From contig JAXGQR010000002.1 of the NCBI GenBank assembly GCA_040766325.1, positions 1 to 64,000 of the forward strand: a stretch of DNA of 64,000 bases. Direction: 5' to 3'. The position numbers were made by a program, and so were the translations under genes. This stretch comes from Dehalobacterium sp040766325 (GTDB taxonomy: Bacteria > Bacillota > Dehalobacteriia > Dehalobacteriales > Dehalobacteriaceae). The notes below the pieces were generated by a model that worked only from the letters and a program-made list of their open reading frames with translations, made no database searches and was not told the DNA's origin. Below, one piece after another: positions 43,551 to 51,543 of this stretch. How positions within the stretch are numbered: position 1 is the stretch's first letter; every line of letters starts with the position of its first letter.

Positions 43551-44996
43551 CTATCCCTTTAATTCCGCCAGGATTTTTTTCACTACGGCAGCAATATCCT
43601 CAGAATTTATGGTCCTCGAGGAACAAGTGCTACTGTCTGAAGTATTTATTTCGCTCACGCCGTAAGCCAATCTCTTAATATTAACTAAATGCATCGGTGT
43701 AACGTTATCAGAGGTACTGCTCCCTGCAATCGTTCCACAGCCTAAGGTAAGGGAAGGTGCTAAATTAGTCGTATAACCGATCCCTCCGAGAGATGCCGGG
43801 GTGTTTACTAAAATCCGAGATACGGGTTTTCTGATAAATTCCCTGATAATGTTGTCATCCTGAGAATGAATGGCGAAGGTATGTCCCGCACCCATCAGAT
43901 TAAGAAGTTCAATCGCTAAAAGACAGCCTTCTTCCCAATCCTTTACAATGTAACAAGCTAATACAGTGGTTAATTTTTCATAAGAGAGAGGGAAACCCGG
44001 ACCATAACCTTCCAGTGGGGCAATTAATATACGGGTTCCCTCCGGAATAGAAATGCCTGCTTTATCGGCAATTACCTTAGGTTCTTTTCCAACTAAAGCC
44101 GCATTCATTCCACCCTTTGGTGTCATGACGACCCGACTTACTTTTTCCACCTCTTCTTTAGATAAGAAATAGGCTCCCTGAGCTTCAAATTCTGCAATAA
44201 CTTTTTCTTTAATAGGTTCATCAATGAGTACAGAATTTTCAGAGGCACAAATCACGCCATTATCAAAGGTTTTTCCCATAATAATATCGGAAACTGCCTT
44301 TTTAACATCTGCACTCCGTTCTATAAAGGCCGGTGCATTCCCGGCACCAACGCCATATGCAGGTTTGCCCGCACTATAGGCTGCCTTGACCAGTCCGGGG
44401 CCACCGGTAGCTAAGATTACCGAGATATCATCATGCTTCATCAAAGTATCTGTAGCTGCCATGGTCACTTTGGTGACACAACCGATAATGCCTTCAGGTG
44501 CACCAGCTTTTACCGCTGCCTCATGCATCACCTGAGCGGCCGCGTTAATACAGCGACTAGCGTTAGGATGTGGTGCAAAAACAATTCCATTGGCTGATTT
44601 TATCGAGATCAAACATTTATAAATCACAGTAGAAGTTGGATTGGTGGAAGGAATAATACCCATCACCACACCCATTGGATACGCCGCTTCAATAACTTTA
44701 TTTTGGGTATCGTCCTTAAGAATTCCAATGGTTTTCATATCCTTGATTGATTCATAGACATTTTTAGCAGCAAAGAGATTTTTCTTTACTTTATCTTGAA
44801 AAATTCCAAACTTTGTTTCATCCACGGCCATACGGGCTAACCACTCGGCATTCGCTAACGCTGCTTCGCTCATGGCGGTTACGATGCGATCAATTTGCTC
44901 CTGATCGTAACCCGCCAATACCCGTTGTGCCTCTTTTGCTTTTCGAGCCAAATCCCTGGCTTCCTGAATAGAACTAAGATCATAATCTAGTGCCAT
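43551..44996 (-). CDS. eutE: CoA-acylating acetaldehyde dehydrogenase (EutE type)
   Basis: A 481-residue aldehyde dehydrogenase. The catalytic Cys is in NGVICASENSV (about residue 250), with IIPSTNPTSTVIYKCL and GVGAGNAPAFIE typical of the CoA-acylating group. It turns acetaldehyde, CoA and NAD+ into acetyl-CoA and NADH. The C-terminus, after a Ser/Thr-rich linker, is INSEDIAAVVKKILAELKG, an amphipathic helix like the C-terminal encapsulation peptides. Start ATG 44996 has AAAGGAG. It stands between the BMC-H/Rho-N gene and pduL, giving the EutE-PduL pair that recycles CoA. Confidence 0.93.
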   Translation of the reverse strand: MALDYDLSSIQEARDLARKAKEAQRVLAGYDQEQIDRIVTAMSEAALANAEWLARMAVDETKFGIFQDKVKKNLFAAKNVYESIKDMKTIGILKDDTQNKVIEAAYPMGVVMGIIPSTNPTSTVIYKCLISIKSANGIVFAPHPNASRCINAAAQVMHEAAVKAGAPEGIIGCVTKVTMAATDTLMKHDDISVILATGGPGLVKAAYSAGKPAYGVGAGNAPAFIERSADVKKAVSDIIMGKTFDNGVICASENSVLIDEPIKEKVIAEFEAQGAYFLSKEEVEKVSRVVMTPKGGMNAALVGKEPKVIADKAGISIPEGTRILIAPLEGYGPGFPLSYEKLTTVLACYIVKDWEEGCLLAIELLNLMGAGHTFAIHSQDDNIIREFIRKPVSRILVNTPASLGGIGYTTNLAPSLTLGCGTIAGSSTSDNVTPMHLVNIKRLAYGVSEINTSDSSTCSSRTINSEDIAAVVKKILAELKG

Positions 44997-45011
44997 CGCC
45001 TTGCTCCTTTC

Positions 45012-45581
45012 TTAATGCTGCTCACCTCGGGCCCGAAGAATTTCCTTAATTAGCTTTTCTTTATTGGCTCGAGATATTTCTCTCCCATGTATGGTGATAC
45101 CCGGAGTTTGCCGGGCAAGCTTGCGAAGTTCTCCCACCGTCATGGTAGTTAAGTCGGTGTTTTCTTCTTCGGTGCCTTCCTTATTTTCGGTGGAGCTCAC
45201 ATTCTCAGCCTCATCGTTAATGACAGTTTGATTATTTGGAATAGCTATCTCTGAACATGTATTTCCCGGAGAATCCGATGGATTAGGATCATCATCCGGA
45301 TCTTCCGGACTTCCTGTAAAAACCATACTAATGTCAACTTCCGGCCGGGGAATAACATGCTCACTGATCACATGTCCAACCTTGCCGGCAGCGGCACTGC
45401 CGGCACTGACACTGGCCTGGACGGCAGCTACGTCGCCGGTAAAAGCAACCATTACCAAACCACCCTTGACGATTTCATATCCAAGAAGCTTTACTTGAGC
45501 GGCTTTTACACCGGCATCCCCGGCCTCAATTGCGGGGACCAAACCTCTGGTTTCGATCATCCCCAGCGCTTGGTTTTTCAT
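45012..45581 (-). CDS. BMC-H shell protein with acidic linker and Rho-N/SAP-like tail (EutK-like)
   Basis: A 189-residue protein in three parts. Residues 1-88 are a BMC-H domain (ALGMIETRGLVPAIEAGDAGVKAAQV, ending HVIPRPEVDIS). An acidic, disordered linker of about 55 residues follows (PEDPDDDPNPSDSPGN). The last 45 residues, TMTVGELRKLARQTPG and then SRANKEKLIKEILRARG, resemble the Rho-N/SAP helical fold, often a nucleic-acid-binding module. E. coli EutK has a BMC domain plus a helix-turn-helix domain; this tail seems to be another solution. The tail probably points into or out of the shell and holds a partner, perhaps nucleic acid. Start ATG 45581 has AAGGGG. Confidence 0.8.
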   Translation of the reverse strand: MKNQALGMIETRGLVPAIEAGDAGVKAAQVKLLGYEIVKGGLVMVAFTGDVAAVQASVSAGSAAAGKVGHVISEHVIPRPEVDISMVFTGSPEDPDDDPNPSDSPGNTCSEIAIPNNQTVINDEAENVSSTENKEGTEEENTDLTTMTVGELRKLARQTPGITIHGREISRANKEKLIKEILRARGEQH

Positions 45582-45608
45582 CTGCCCCAACCCCTTTATT
45601 CGTCAATC

Positions 45609-45905
45609 TTATTCAGCTTTCACAAATTTTTTGTAATCATCGGGAAGGATCATTTCCACATCGGCATGGGGACGGGGAATAACATGGACCGAGATCAATT
45701 CGCCCACTCTTTGAGCAGCTGCCGCACCGGCATCAGTAGCGGCTTTCACAGCACCGACATCCCCTCGGACCATTACGGTAACCAATCCGCCACCTACATG
45801 TACTTTGCCAATTAAATAAACGTTCGCCGCTTTTACCATAGCATCTGCTGCCTCGATGGAACCTACCAAACCTTTGGTTTCAATCATCCCTAATGCGCTC
45901 GTCAT
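45609..45905 (-). CDS. eutM: EutM-like BMC-H shell protein, second copy
   Basis: A 98-residue single BMC-domain protein (ALGMIETKGLVGSIEAADAM, and HVIPRPHADVEMILPDDYKK), which forms the hexagonal tiles of the shell. It is nearly identical as protein to the first eutM at 56352-56648, with only about five changes over 98 residues, yet the DNA differs at many third positions. I start it at ATG 45905 (GGGAGG ten bases upstream). It lies between eutQ and the BMC-H/Rho-N gene. Confidence 0.95.
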   Translation of the reverse strand: MTSALGMIETKGLVGSIEAADAMVKAANVYLIGKVHVGGGLVTVMVRGDVGAVKAATDAGAAAAQRVGELISVHVIPRPHADVEMILPDDYKKFVKAE

Positions 45906-45951
45906 AATCAATTTACCTCCCTAATTTTTAAATTCTGTTTTTACTCGAGAA

Positions 45952-46633
45952 CTATTTCTGATAGTTCGCCAGCTCCGCCCAATTGGCCGGATAGGTGACA
46001 AAAAAGTATCTGCATTTATTAGGAGTCGTGAAGGTCACCTTGGTGTCCATGGGAATAAAGAATATATCCCCCGGATGCCCTGTGTATTTCTTACCGTTCA
46101 CAATAAATTCTAGAGTTCCTTCCACTACATAATCAAATTCGTCATATTTTAAATGAAAATCAAAGGTAGAATCCTCAATGGTCATGAAACCGGCAGCCAT
46201 GTTAGGACTTTCCTTAATGGTGAGTATTTCCCTGATCCCTACTTTATCATTGGGGTTTCCTGTATTGAATTTTTCACAGACTACGGAGCTGCCTTTAATT
46301 AAAGCAAAACCCGTCTCCGGATCCACTACCTTCTCCATAGGAGGTAAGGATAACTGGGGTAGCCTGGCCATCACTTCCATCACTAGCTTAGAAATCATCG
46401 CCGGGTCCACACTGGGAGACGCCAAACCTTTTTTCAGTCGTATCTATCTGATTGAATTGTTGGACAGACGTAGGACTGCTCATAGGGGCGGTTCCAACTT
46501 CAAAGGTAACACCCCATTCATGGGCTGCATCTTTAGCTGCCGGTGTGATAATGGTATTCGCCTCAATATAGTGAATCTTTTTACCCGAAGTAGCTAATTG
46601 TTTTACATCATTCGCCGTAATTAAGGTCTTCAC
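45952..46633 (-). CDS. eutQ: EutQ, cupin acetate kinase-like protein (frame broken once)
   Basis: Two frames together make a EutQ of about 226 residues, the normal length. The first, from a GTG at 46633 (AGGAGG upstream), has the EutQ N-terminus KTLITANDVKQLATSGKKIHYIEANTIITPAAK. The second carries the cupin with FHLKYDEFDYVVEGTLEFIVNG and HPGDIFFIPMDTKVTF. Removing one A from the A6 run near 46427-46432 joins them as TTEKGLASPS. Between the two parts DPAMISKLVMEVMARLPQ looks like an amphipathic encapsulation helix. EutQ is needed for compartment assembly and reported to have acetate kinase activity in Salmonella. Confidence 0.88.
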
Positions 46634-46675
46634 TTTTTCACCTCCTAGATATTAACAAAGGTACCAATAAAAACA

Positions 46676-47224
46676 CTAAAAAATATGAGAAATCAAATTT
46701 TTGTGGGGTGAGGGAATAACCACTTGCTGAACTAAGAATCCCTTATCGGCAGCTATTTTTGATCCGACCTCCACCGCCGACTTCACCGCAGCTACATCTC
46801 CCGTCAATGTGGTGTAGCTCTTCCCGCCTAGGCCCATGCCAATACGAATTTCGATTAAATCCACATCACCGGCTTTCACTGCCGCATCGGCTGCAACAAT
46901 CATCGTAGCAACCGAGAAAGATTCCATCACACCTAAGGCTTGTACCTCGACCGCAGAGCTCCCGGCAGAACAAGCCGGAATCACCTGAGGGTGGACATTG
47001 GGTAGAACAAAATCATCAATAACATAAACATCGCCTTTTGCAACACCAGCCTTGACGGCACTTTCAACTGCAGCCACGTCACCCCATACCATGGTGATAT
47101 ACTTCCCCGGGCAAATAGGACGGCTGATAATAATCTCAACTTGACCGGTTTTCAGCATGGCATCTGAACTTTCAATTCCTTTGGCAATACTATTAAATTC
47201 TACAAAACCAATGGTCCGAATCAT
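46676..47224 (-). CDS. pduT: PduT-type tandem-BMC shell protein with Fe-S pore ligand
   Basis: A 182-residue protein with two BMC domains (RTIGFVEFNSIAKGIESSDAMLKTG; ALGVMESFSVATMIVAADAAVKAG), which forms pseudohexameric trimers. The first domain has SRPICPGKYITM, in which the Cys matches the PduT residue that binds a [4Fe-4S] cluster at the threefold axis. So electrons, not only metabolites, may pass this tile. The start overlaps the stop of the pduS-like gene (ATGA), so the two are translationally coupled. Confidence 0.93.
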   Translation of the reverse strand: MIRTIGFVEFNSIAKGIESSDAMLKTGQVEIIISRPICPGKYITMVWGDVAAVESAVKAGVAKGDVYVIDDFVLPNVHPQVIPACSAGSSAVEVQALGVMESFSVATMIVAADAAVKAGDVDLIEIRIGMGLGGKSYTTLTGDVAAVKSAVEVGSKIAADKGFLVQQVVIPSPHKNLISHIF

Positions 47225-48561
47225 GGTTTAACACCTCCATCCCCATCTGCTTCAATGACAATACTATCGGATACCTCTCGCACGATCCCGCTGATGCTGG
47301 CATGAACATTGGCACCCATAGCGCCTTCAGGAATCCCGCCTACTAATGCGCCTTTTTCAACCATTTGTCCGATGGTTACCAAAGGCTGGGCAGTAGCACC
47401 GATATGCTGTTTGAGGGGAATCGTAACCTTTTGTGGTGTATAATCCATATCTGTCAAAGGCGCTGCTACGTTGTAGGGCGTTAAACCTAAGGCAGCAATT
47501 AATCTTTTTACAGGGATTTTCATGTATTCTCTAGTTGGCGTCACTACCTCCTGCCGGGTATGGGGATCGGCTTTTACCCCATTTTTCCCTAATTCCTGCT
47601 TGATCATGGCATTAACCCGTCGGGGAGATAGATGCATAATATTGCAAGCATATTCGCAGGCACCACATTCTGTGCAGCTTAAGGCCATCTTCATAACACC
47701 CAGCTCACCATCGATGTAATTCAACCCACGCATAATTCGATGGGGACTCAACTTATGACCCAGCATATGGCGAGGGCAAAGATCTGTACATCTCCGACAC
47801 TGAATGCAGGCAGCTTTGGCGTGTTTGATGATGGTAGCCAAAGACATGGTGCGCTGCTTCATCATGGGGTGATCAACTGATAGAACGATTAAACCTTTCG
47901 TTGTTTTGGTAATTGGCCGGTTAAAGTCCTCCACGACCGCGCCCATCATAGGGCCACCTTCCACGACCAGTTTACCTTCCATATTACTTTGCCCGACTAA
48001 AGCCAAGGATTCGGCAATGGTAATCCCGATAGGCAGTTTTAATGTCATAGGATTCGGAACCTCTCCGGTCATCGTCAGATAAGTATCTGTGACCGGGATC
48101 CCATCTAAGGCATCTGCAACATTAATTAAGGTTTCAACATTATTTACCACACAACCGACTTTTAGGGGAATCCCCCCTTCAGGTATGATCTTATTTATCA
48201 CCTCATAAACAGTGACATGTTCATCCCCTGCCGGATAAAAATCGCCTAAAATAAATAACTTCAAAGGTTTCCCAACAATAACTTTTTCTAAAGCTGCTAT
48301 GGCGTCATGATATTTACTTTTTAATGCAATAGTACCCTGGGACGCACCCACCGCTTCCATTACAGCTTCCAAGCCTCGGACCATTTTTTTTGCTTTTTCT
48401 GCCATCAATTGTTGGTCAACACGAAGAAGAGGTTCGCATTCCGCTCCGTTGACAATGACATGCTCTGCTGTGGCATTTACTTTCACATGGGTAGGAAAGC
48501 CGGCACCGCCTGCGCCCACCACACCGGCTTCTTTAATTTTTTGAATTATTTCCTCACGCAT
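47221..48561 (-). CDS. pduS: PduS/RnfC-like flavin and iron-sulfur electron-transfer protein
   Basis: A 446-residue protein of the RnfC/PduS type. It has the N-terminal flavin and NADH region (IKEAGVVGAGGAGFPTHVKVN), an SLBB domain (around LKLPIGITIAESLALVG), and two ferredoxin groups (CIQCRRCTDLCPRH; CTECGACEYACNIM). PduS reduces cobalamin or passes electrons to the PduT tile. Of two possible starts the ATG at 48561 has GAGGTGAAGG upstream; the other is 6 codons earlier. Here it may carry electrons from NADH made by EutE across the shell. Confidence 0.92.
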   Translation of the reverse strand: MREEIIQKIKEAGVVGAGGAGFPTHVKVNATAEHVIVNGAECEPLLRVDQQLMAEKAKKMVRGLEAVMEAVGASQGTIALKSKYHDAIAALEKVIVGKPLKLFILGDFYPAGDEHVTVYEVINKIIPEGGIPLKVGCVVNNVETLINVADALDGIPVTDTYLTMTGEVPNPMTLKLPIGITIAESLALVGQSNMEGKLVVEGGPMMGAVVEDFNRPITKTTKGLIVLSVDHPMMKQRTMSLATIIKHAKAACIQCRRCTDLCPRHMLGHKLSPHRIMRGLNYIDGELGVMKMALSCTECGACEYACNIMHLSPRRVNAMIKQELGKNGVKADPHTRQEVVTPTREYMKIPVKRLIAALGLTPYNVAAPLTDMDYTPQKVTIPLKQHIGATAQPLVTIGQMVEKGALVGGIPEGAMGANVHASISGIVREVSDSIVIEADGDGGVKP

Positions 48562-48575
48562 AACCTTCACCTCGA

Positions 48576-48845
48576 TCAAACTTCCTGCTGATCCTCATCA
48601 ATAATACCTACAATTGTGGCATCTATAGGAGCATCTTTAAAATTCGGCATGCGCCGGGCTGAGCTCCCCTGGGTGATTAAAACCCTTTCTCCGATTCCGG
48701 CCCCTATCATATCCAAAGCTACAATGATGCGGCCTTTATCTTTTTCAGGTGTATCTTGAAGTTGCACAATCATAAATTTTGCTCCCTTGAGAGAATCATC
48801 TTTTCTCGTGGACCAGATATTATTTATGACCTTACCAATTAACAT
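48576..48845 (-). CDS. eutN: EutN/CcmL-type pentameric vertex protein
   Basis: An 89-residue protein of the BMC-P fold: MLIGKVINNIWSTRKDDSLKGAKFMIVQL and AGIGERVLITQGSSARRM. Pentamers of this family close the twelve vertices of the shell. Start ATG 48845 has AGGTGG five bases upstream; a GTG three codons before is less likely. It lies between the divergent BMC-H gene and pduS. Confidence 0.95.
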   Translation of the reverse strand: MLIGKVINNIWSTRKDDSLKGAKFMIVQLQDTPEKDKGRIIVALDMIGAGIGERVLITQGSSARRMPNFKDAPIDATIVGIIDEDQQEV

Positions 48846-48882
48846 TTTATCCACCTGCCTTTTCCTTACAACCGACTCTTCT

Positions 48883-49176
48883 TCAGGGGTTAAAAAATTC
48901 TGTAACAGCTTTAATGGCAGTATCTACATCGGCAATCGTACCAAAAATAGCGATCAAGGTGACATGTTGGGGGCAGATGCCCCTAATCTCTTCCACTTCA
49001 ACCTGAGCTGCCTTTTCTGCCACATCTGCAGCGGTAATCATATCTGCTAATGCTCCTTGTACTAAACCAACGGCACCAGGGGTAAGAAGGTTTTTCCCAC
49101 TACCCGTTCTTCGCCTGGCCAGGATTGCCATGGTCCCAGGAGAAGGAGATTTAATAAACTGAATTTTAATCGCCAC
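48883..49176 (-). CDS. Divergent BMC-H shell protein
   Basis: A 97-residue single BMC domain (GAVGLVQGALADMITAADVAEKAAQVEVEEI, later TLIAIFGTIADVDTAIKAVTEFF) with an unusual N-terminal extension, IKIQFIKSPSPGTMAILARRRTGSG, that is rich in Arg and Lys. The BMC-H core is degenerate, so it is a different tile from the two EutM copies. The start is a GTG at 49176 just downstream of eutJ, spaced four bases. Its tile role is likely, its special function unknown. Confidence 0.8.
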   Translation of the reverse strand: MAIKIQFIKSPSPGTMAILARRRTGSGKNLLTPGAVGLVQGALADMITAADVAEKAAQVEVEEIRGICPQHVTLIAIFGTIADVDTAIKAVTEFFNP

Positions 49177-49179
49177 AGA

Positions 49180-50016
49180 CTACACCTCACCTTGCTTTAG
49201 GGAACTGAGCGCGATACCCATAGGCGTAACCAGGAAGGGATTGTCGGGTTTCCACGTAGGAATACCTGTCTCCTTTTGCACAATTGTTTCAATTCCCGGA
49301 AAGCAGCTGGTACCTCCGGCAAGATAAATATTATCAACTTTAAAAGGTTCAATGTGTTTTTTAATAATGGAAGCCACTTTTTCCATTACCGGCCTCAGCA
49401 CAGGAAACAATTCCCCTTGTCGTTTCGGATCGACTTTTAATTGTTCAGCCTCACCAAAAGAAATCCCATATGCTCCTGCTGCCACCAAAGTAAAATGGGT
49501 ACCACCGGTAGGCTCATCACCCACATAAGTGACTTTTCCGTTATTAAAAATTGCCACCCCGGTAGTCCCTCCTCCGATATCCACAACAGCTCCGTCTTTA
49601 ATGCCCAGAACATAGTTTGCGGCTGTAGGCTCATCTACTAAATGAGTTACATCAAAACCGGCGCCTTCCGCTACATACTGAATTGCCTTTTGGTCCCCTC
49701 CCACGGTTCCCGGAGGAAATGCGGCTCCAGCCTTTTCTAGTTCTAAGCCCAATTTTTCTTCGATTTCTTCTTTCAGTTCCTGTACAATGTTTCTTGCACC
49801 CACAAAATCAACGATTAATCCGTCTTTTACAACTTCAGCATAACGCATGGCTCCCGTAACCGGCCGGCCTTGTTCGTCCACAACAGCCAGCACAATATAG
49901 GCGGTTCCCAAATCCACGCCGGTGAAAAGCCTTGCCCCTTTTTTTACAGAAACAGGGTGGGACATTGTCTCTTCAAACCTTTTAATCAACTGGTTCGCAT
50001 CCTCTAAGAAGTCCAT
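49180..50016 (-). CDS. eutJ: EutJ, Hsp70-like ATPase of the ethanolamine operon
   Basis: A 278-residue protein of the actin/Hsp70 fold: FTGVDLGTAYIVLAVVDEQGRP, DEPTAANYVLGIKDGAVVDIGGGTTGVAIF and NIYLAGGTSCFPGIE. EutJ is thought to act as a chaperone for assembly of the compartment or its enzymes; it has no substrate-binding domain. Start ATG 50016 has TAGGAG. It stands between eutT and the divergent BMC-H gene. Confidence 0.95.
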   Translation of the reverse strand: MDFLEDANQLIKRFEETMSHPVSVKKGARLFTGVDLGTAYIVLAVVDEQGRPVTGAMRYAEVVKDGLIVDFVGARNIVQELKEEIEEKLGLELEKAGAAFPPGTVGGDQKAIQYVAEGAGFDVTHLVDEPTAANYVLGIKDGAVVDIGGGTTGVAIFNNGKVTYVGDEPTGGTHFTLVAAGAYGISFGEAEQLKVDPKRQGELFPVLRPVMEKVASIIKKHIEPFKVDNIYLAGGTSCFPGIETIVQKETGIPTWKPDNPFLVTPMGIALSSLKQGEV

Positions 50017-50037
50017 GACGATATTCTCCTATCTATT

Positions 50038-50796
50038 TCAACATCCTATCCGATAATGTCCGGATATGAGTTGAACCATCATAATATATAACAAACTGCT
50101 TAACCTGTTTAACCCTTGGATAATGTCTTCCCGTTCAACTACTTCCGGGGCAATAGTAAAGGCATCCATTGCGGCCAATTCCAATTCCCGCACCTGGGTT
50201 CTGATGTAGTTTAACTGTGCCATGAACATCCCTTGAGCAGGACTAGGCACTATATGATTAACCCCAAAAAACTTTTGCGGGTAATGGGACCGTTCACGAA
50301 TTTCATCCGCGGACCAACCGTGAAAACTTATCGGTGCTAAGGGCTCGTTTTTTACTTCCGCCCGAAGCATTTGCCTTACATATTCCAAAACTGCTCTTAA
50401 ATCTCTGCCCAATTCTTGATAGCCGGCCCCTTCAAATTCAATAATCGTCTTCAGTAGTAGCGCCTCAAAGGTATCTATACAGCCCCGGAATTTAATCCGT
50501 GGGTGATTCTTATACACCATTTCCCGGCCATTTAAATGAGTCATCTGTTCAGGTTTTTCCTTAATTCCCGACACCTCATAAGTTTTAAATGAAGTATGAC
50601 TTCCTGCATCGGCAAATGTTTTTTCCTGAGTTTGGTTATTCTTTGCTGAAGAGGAATCCGTATGAACAGAGATTCTCCGTTCACTAAGAAACTGAGCGGC
50701 AGCAGGTGTCAAGCGGCTACCTTCCGGAAGGGTATAGGAAGTGAACTCTTTTTTTCGATATTCATCCCGCAGTTCGGTTTCCGTAATTGCTCTCAT
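50038..50796 (-). CDS. eutT: EutT, ATP:cob(I)alamin adenosyltransferase
   Basis: A 252-residue protein with an N-terminal helix region (AITETELRDEYRKKEFTSYTLPEGSRLTPAAAQFLSERRI), typical of EutT, and a C-terminal helical domain of the EutT/PduO type (HPRIKFRGCIDTFEALLLKTIIEFE, then LNRLSSLLYIMMVQL). It makes adenosylcobalamin for EutBC. The CCxxC iron motif of the Salmonella enzyme is missing, so it belongs to the metal-independent kind. ATG 50796 follows AGGAGGTGG. Confidence 0.88.
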   Translation of the reverse strand: MRAITETELRDEYRKKEFTSYTLPEGSRLTPAAAQFLSERRISVHTDSSSAKNNQTQEKTFADAGSHTSFKTYEVSGIKEKPEQMTHLNGREMVYKNHPRIKFRGCIDTFEALLLKTIIEFEGAGYQELGRDLRAVLEYVRQMLRAEVKNEPLAPISFHGWSADEIRERSHYPQKFFGVNHIVPSPAQGMFMAQLNYIRTQVRELELAAMDAFTIAPEVVEREDIIQGLNRLSSLLYIMMVQLISGHYRIGC

Positions 50797-50839
50797 TGAT
50801 CCCACCTCCTAATCTGTTCTGCTAAAAGAACAATTATCC

Positions 50840-51496
50840 TTACCCTTCAATGGGATTACGAGCAACACTTATTACTGCATCACGAAAAGCATCGGCTGCT
50901 GCTTTGCAAGCACTTTGGGATCCAGTAAGCAAGGCACCCGCGAAGTTTGTATTGCTAGGAGGTCCATACCAAACGCCCATTCTCACATCTGCCGCCTTTA
51001 GAGCTGCGTCTACTCCGTAGGTTGCTTCCAGAGGAGGAGCTATGAGATAACAAATCGGTTCCCCTTCACTGACACCGGCACCCTTGGATAAATAAGACCC
51101 GGTACGCGAAATGGTGTAAGCAAAGAAGGAAATAGTACCTTCTTCATTCGCAGTATAAAAGAAAGCGTCGTTTTCTATTAATTGTATTGCAGCATCAATG
51201 CCGGCACGAACTTCGGCCGGGTCGGGTCCTGCTAAAATACCGATGAATTCTCCGGCTAACGGCGTATTGGCATTCACTGCTCCACCATAAAAGGAGTCGG
51301 CATACACTACTTCCACATCCGCTTTTTTGGTCGCTTCATCGATAGCTGTATAAGCCACATCATCAATATCGCAGGTAAAAAAACCTATACTGTTTTGTCC
51401 CGGTTTCAAATTCAAACTTTGGGCTAACCCCGGTGATACATTGGGAATATACCGGACAGCAAGTACTTGCGCCTTGACCGGTTCTAAAATTGCCAT
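50840..51496 (-). CDS. eutL: EutL, tandem-BMC trimeric shell protein
   Basis: A 218-residue protein with the EutL pattern of two circularly permuted BMC domains: AQVLAVRYIPNVSPGLAQSLNLKPGQNSIG and VDAALKAADVRMGVWYGPPSNTNFAGALL. EutL makes trimers with a gated pore that passes larger cofactors such as cobalamin. It starts at ATG 51496 behind GGGGAGG. Confidence 0.96.
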   Translation of the reverse strand: MAILEPVKAQVLAVRYIPNVSPGLAQSLNLKPGQNSIGFFTCDIDDVAYTAIDEATKKADVEVVYADSFYGGAVNANTPLAGEFIGILAGPDPAEVRAGIDAAIQLIENDAFFYTANEEGTISFFAYTISRTGSYLSKGAGVSEGEPICYLIAPPLEATYGVDAALKAADVRMGVWYGPPSNTNFAGALLTGSQSACKAAADAFRDAVISVARNPIEG

Positions 51497-51543
51497 TACA
51501 TAAACCTCCCCTATGCTTGTACTTATTCTAATTGCTGTTGGAT

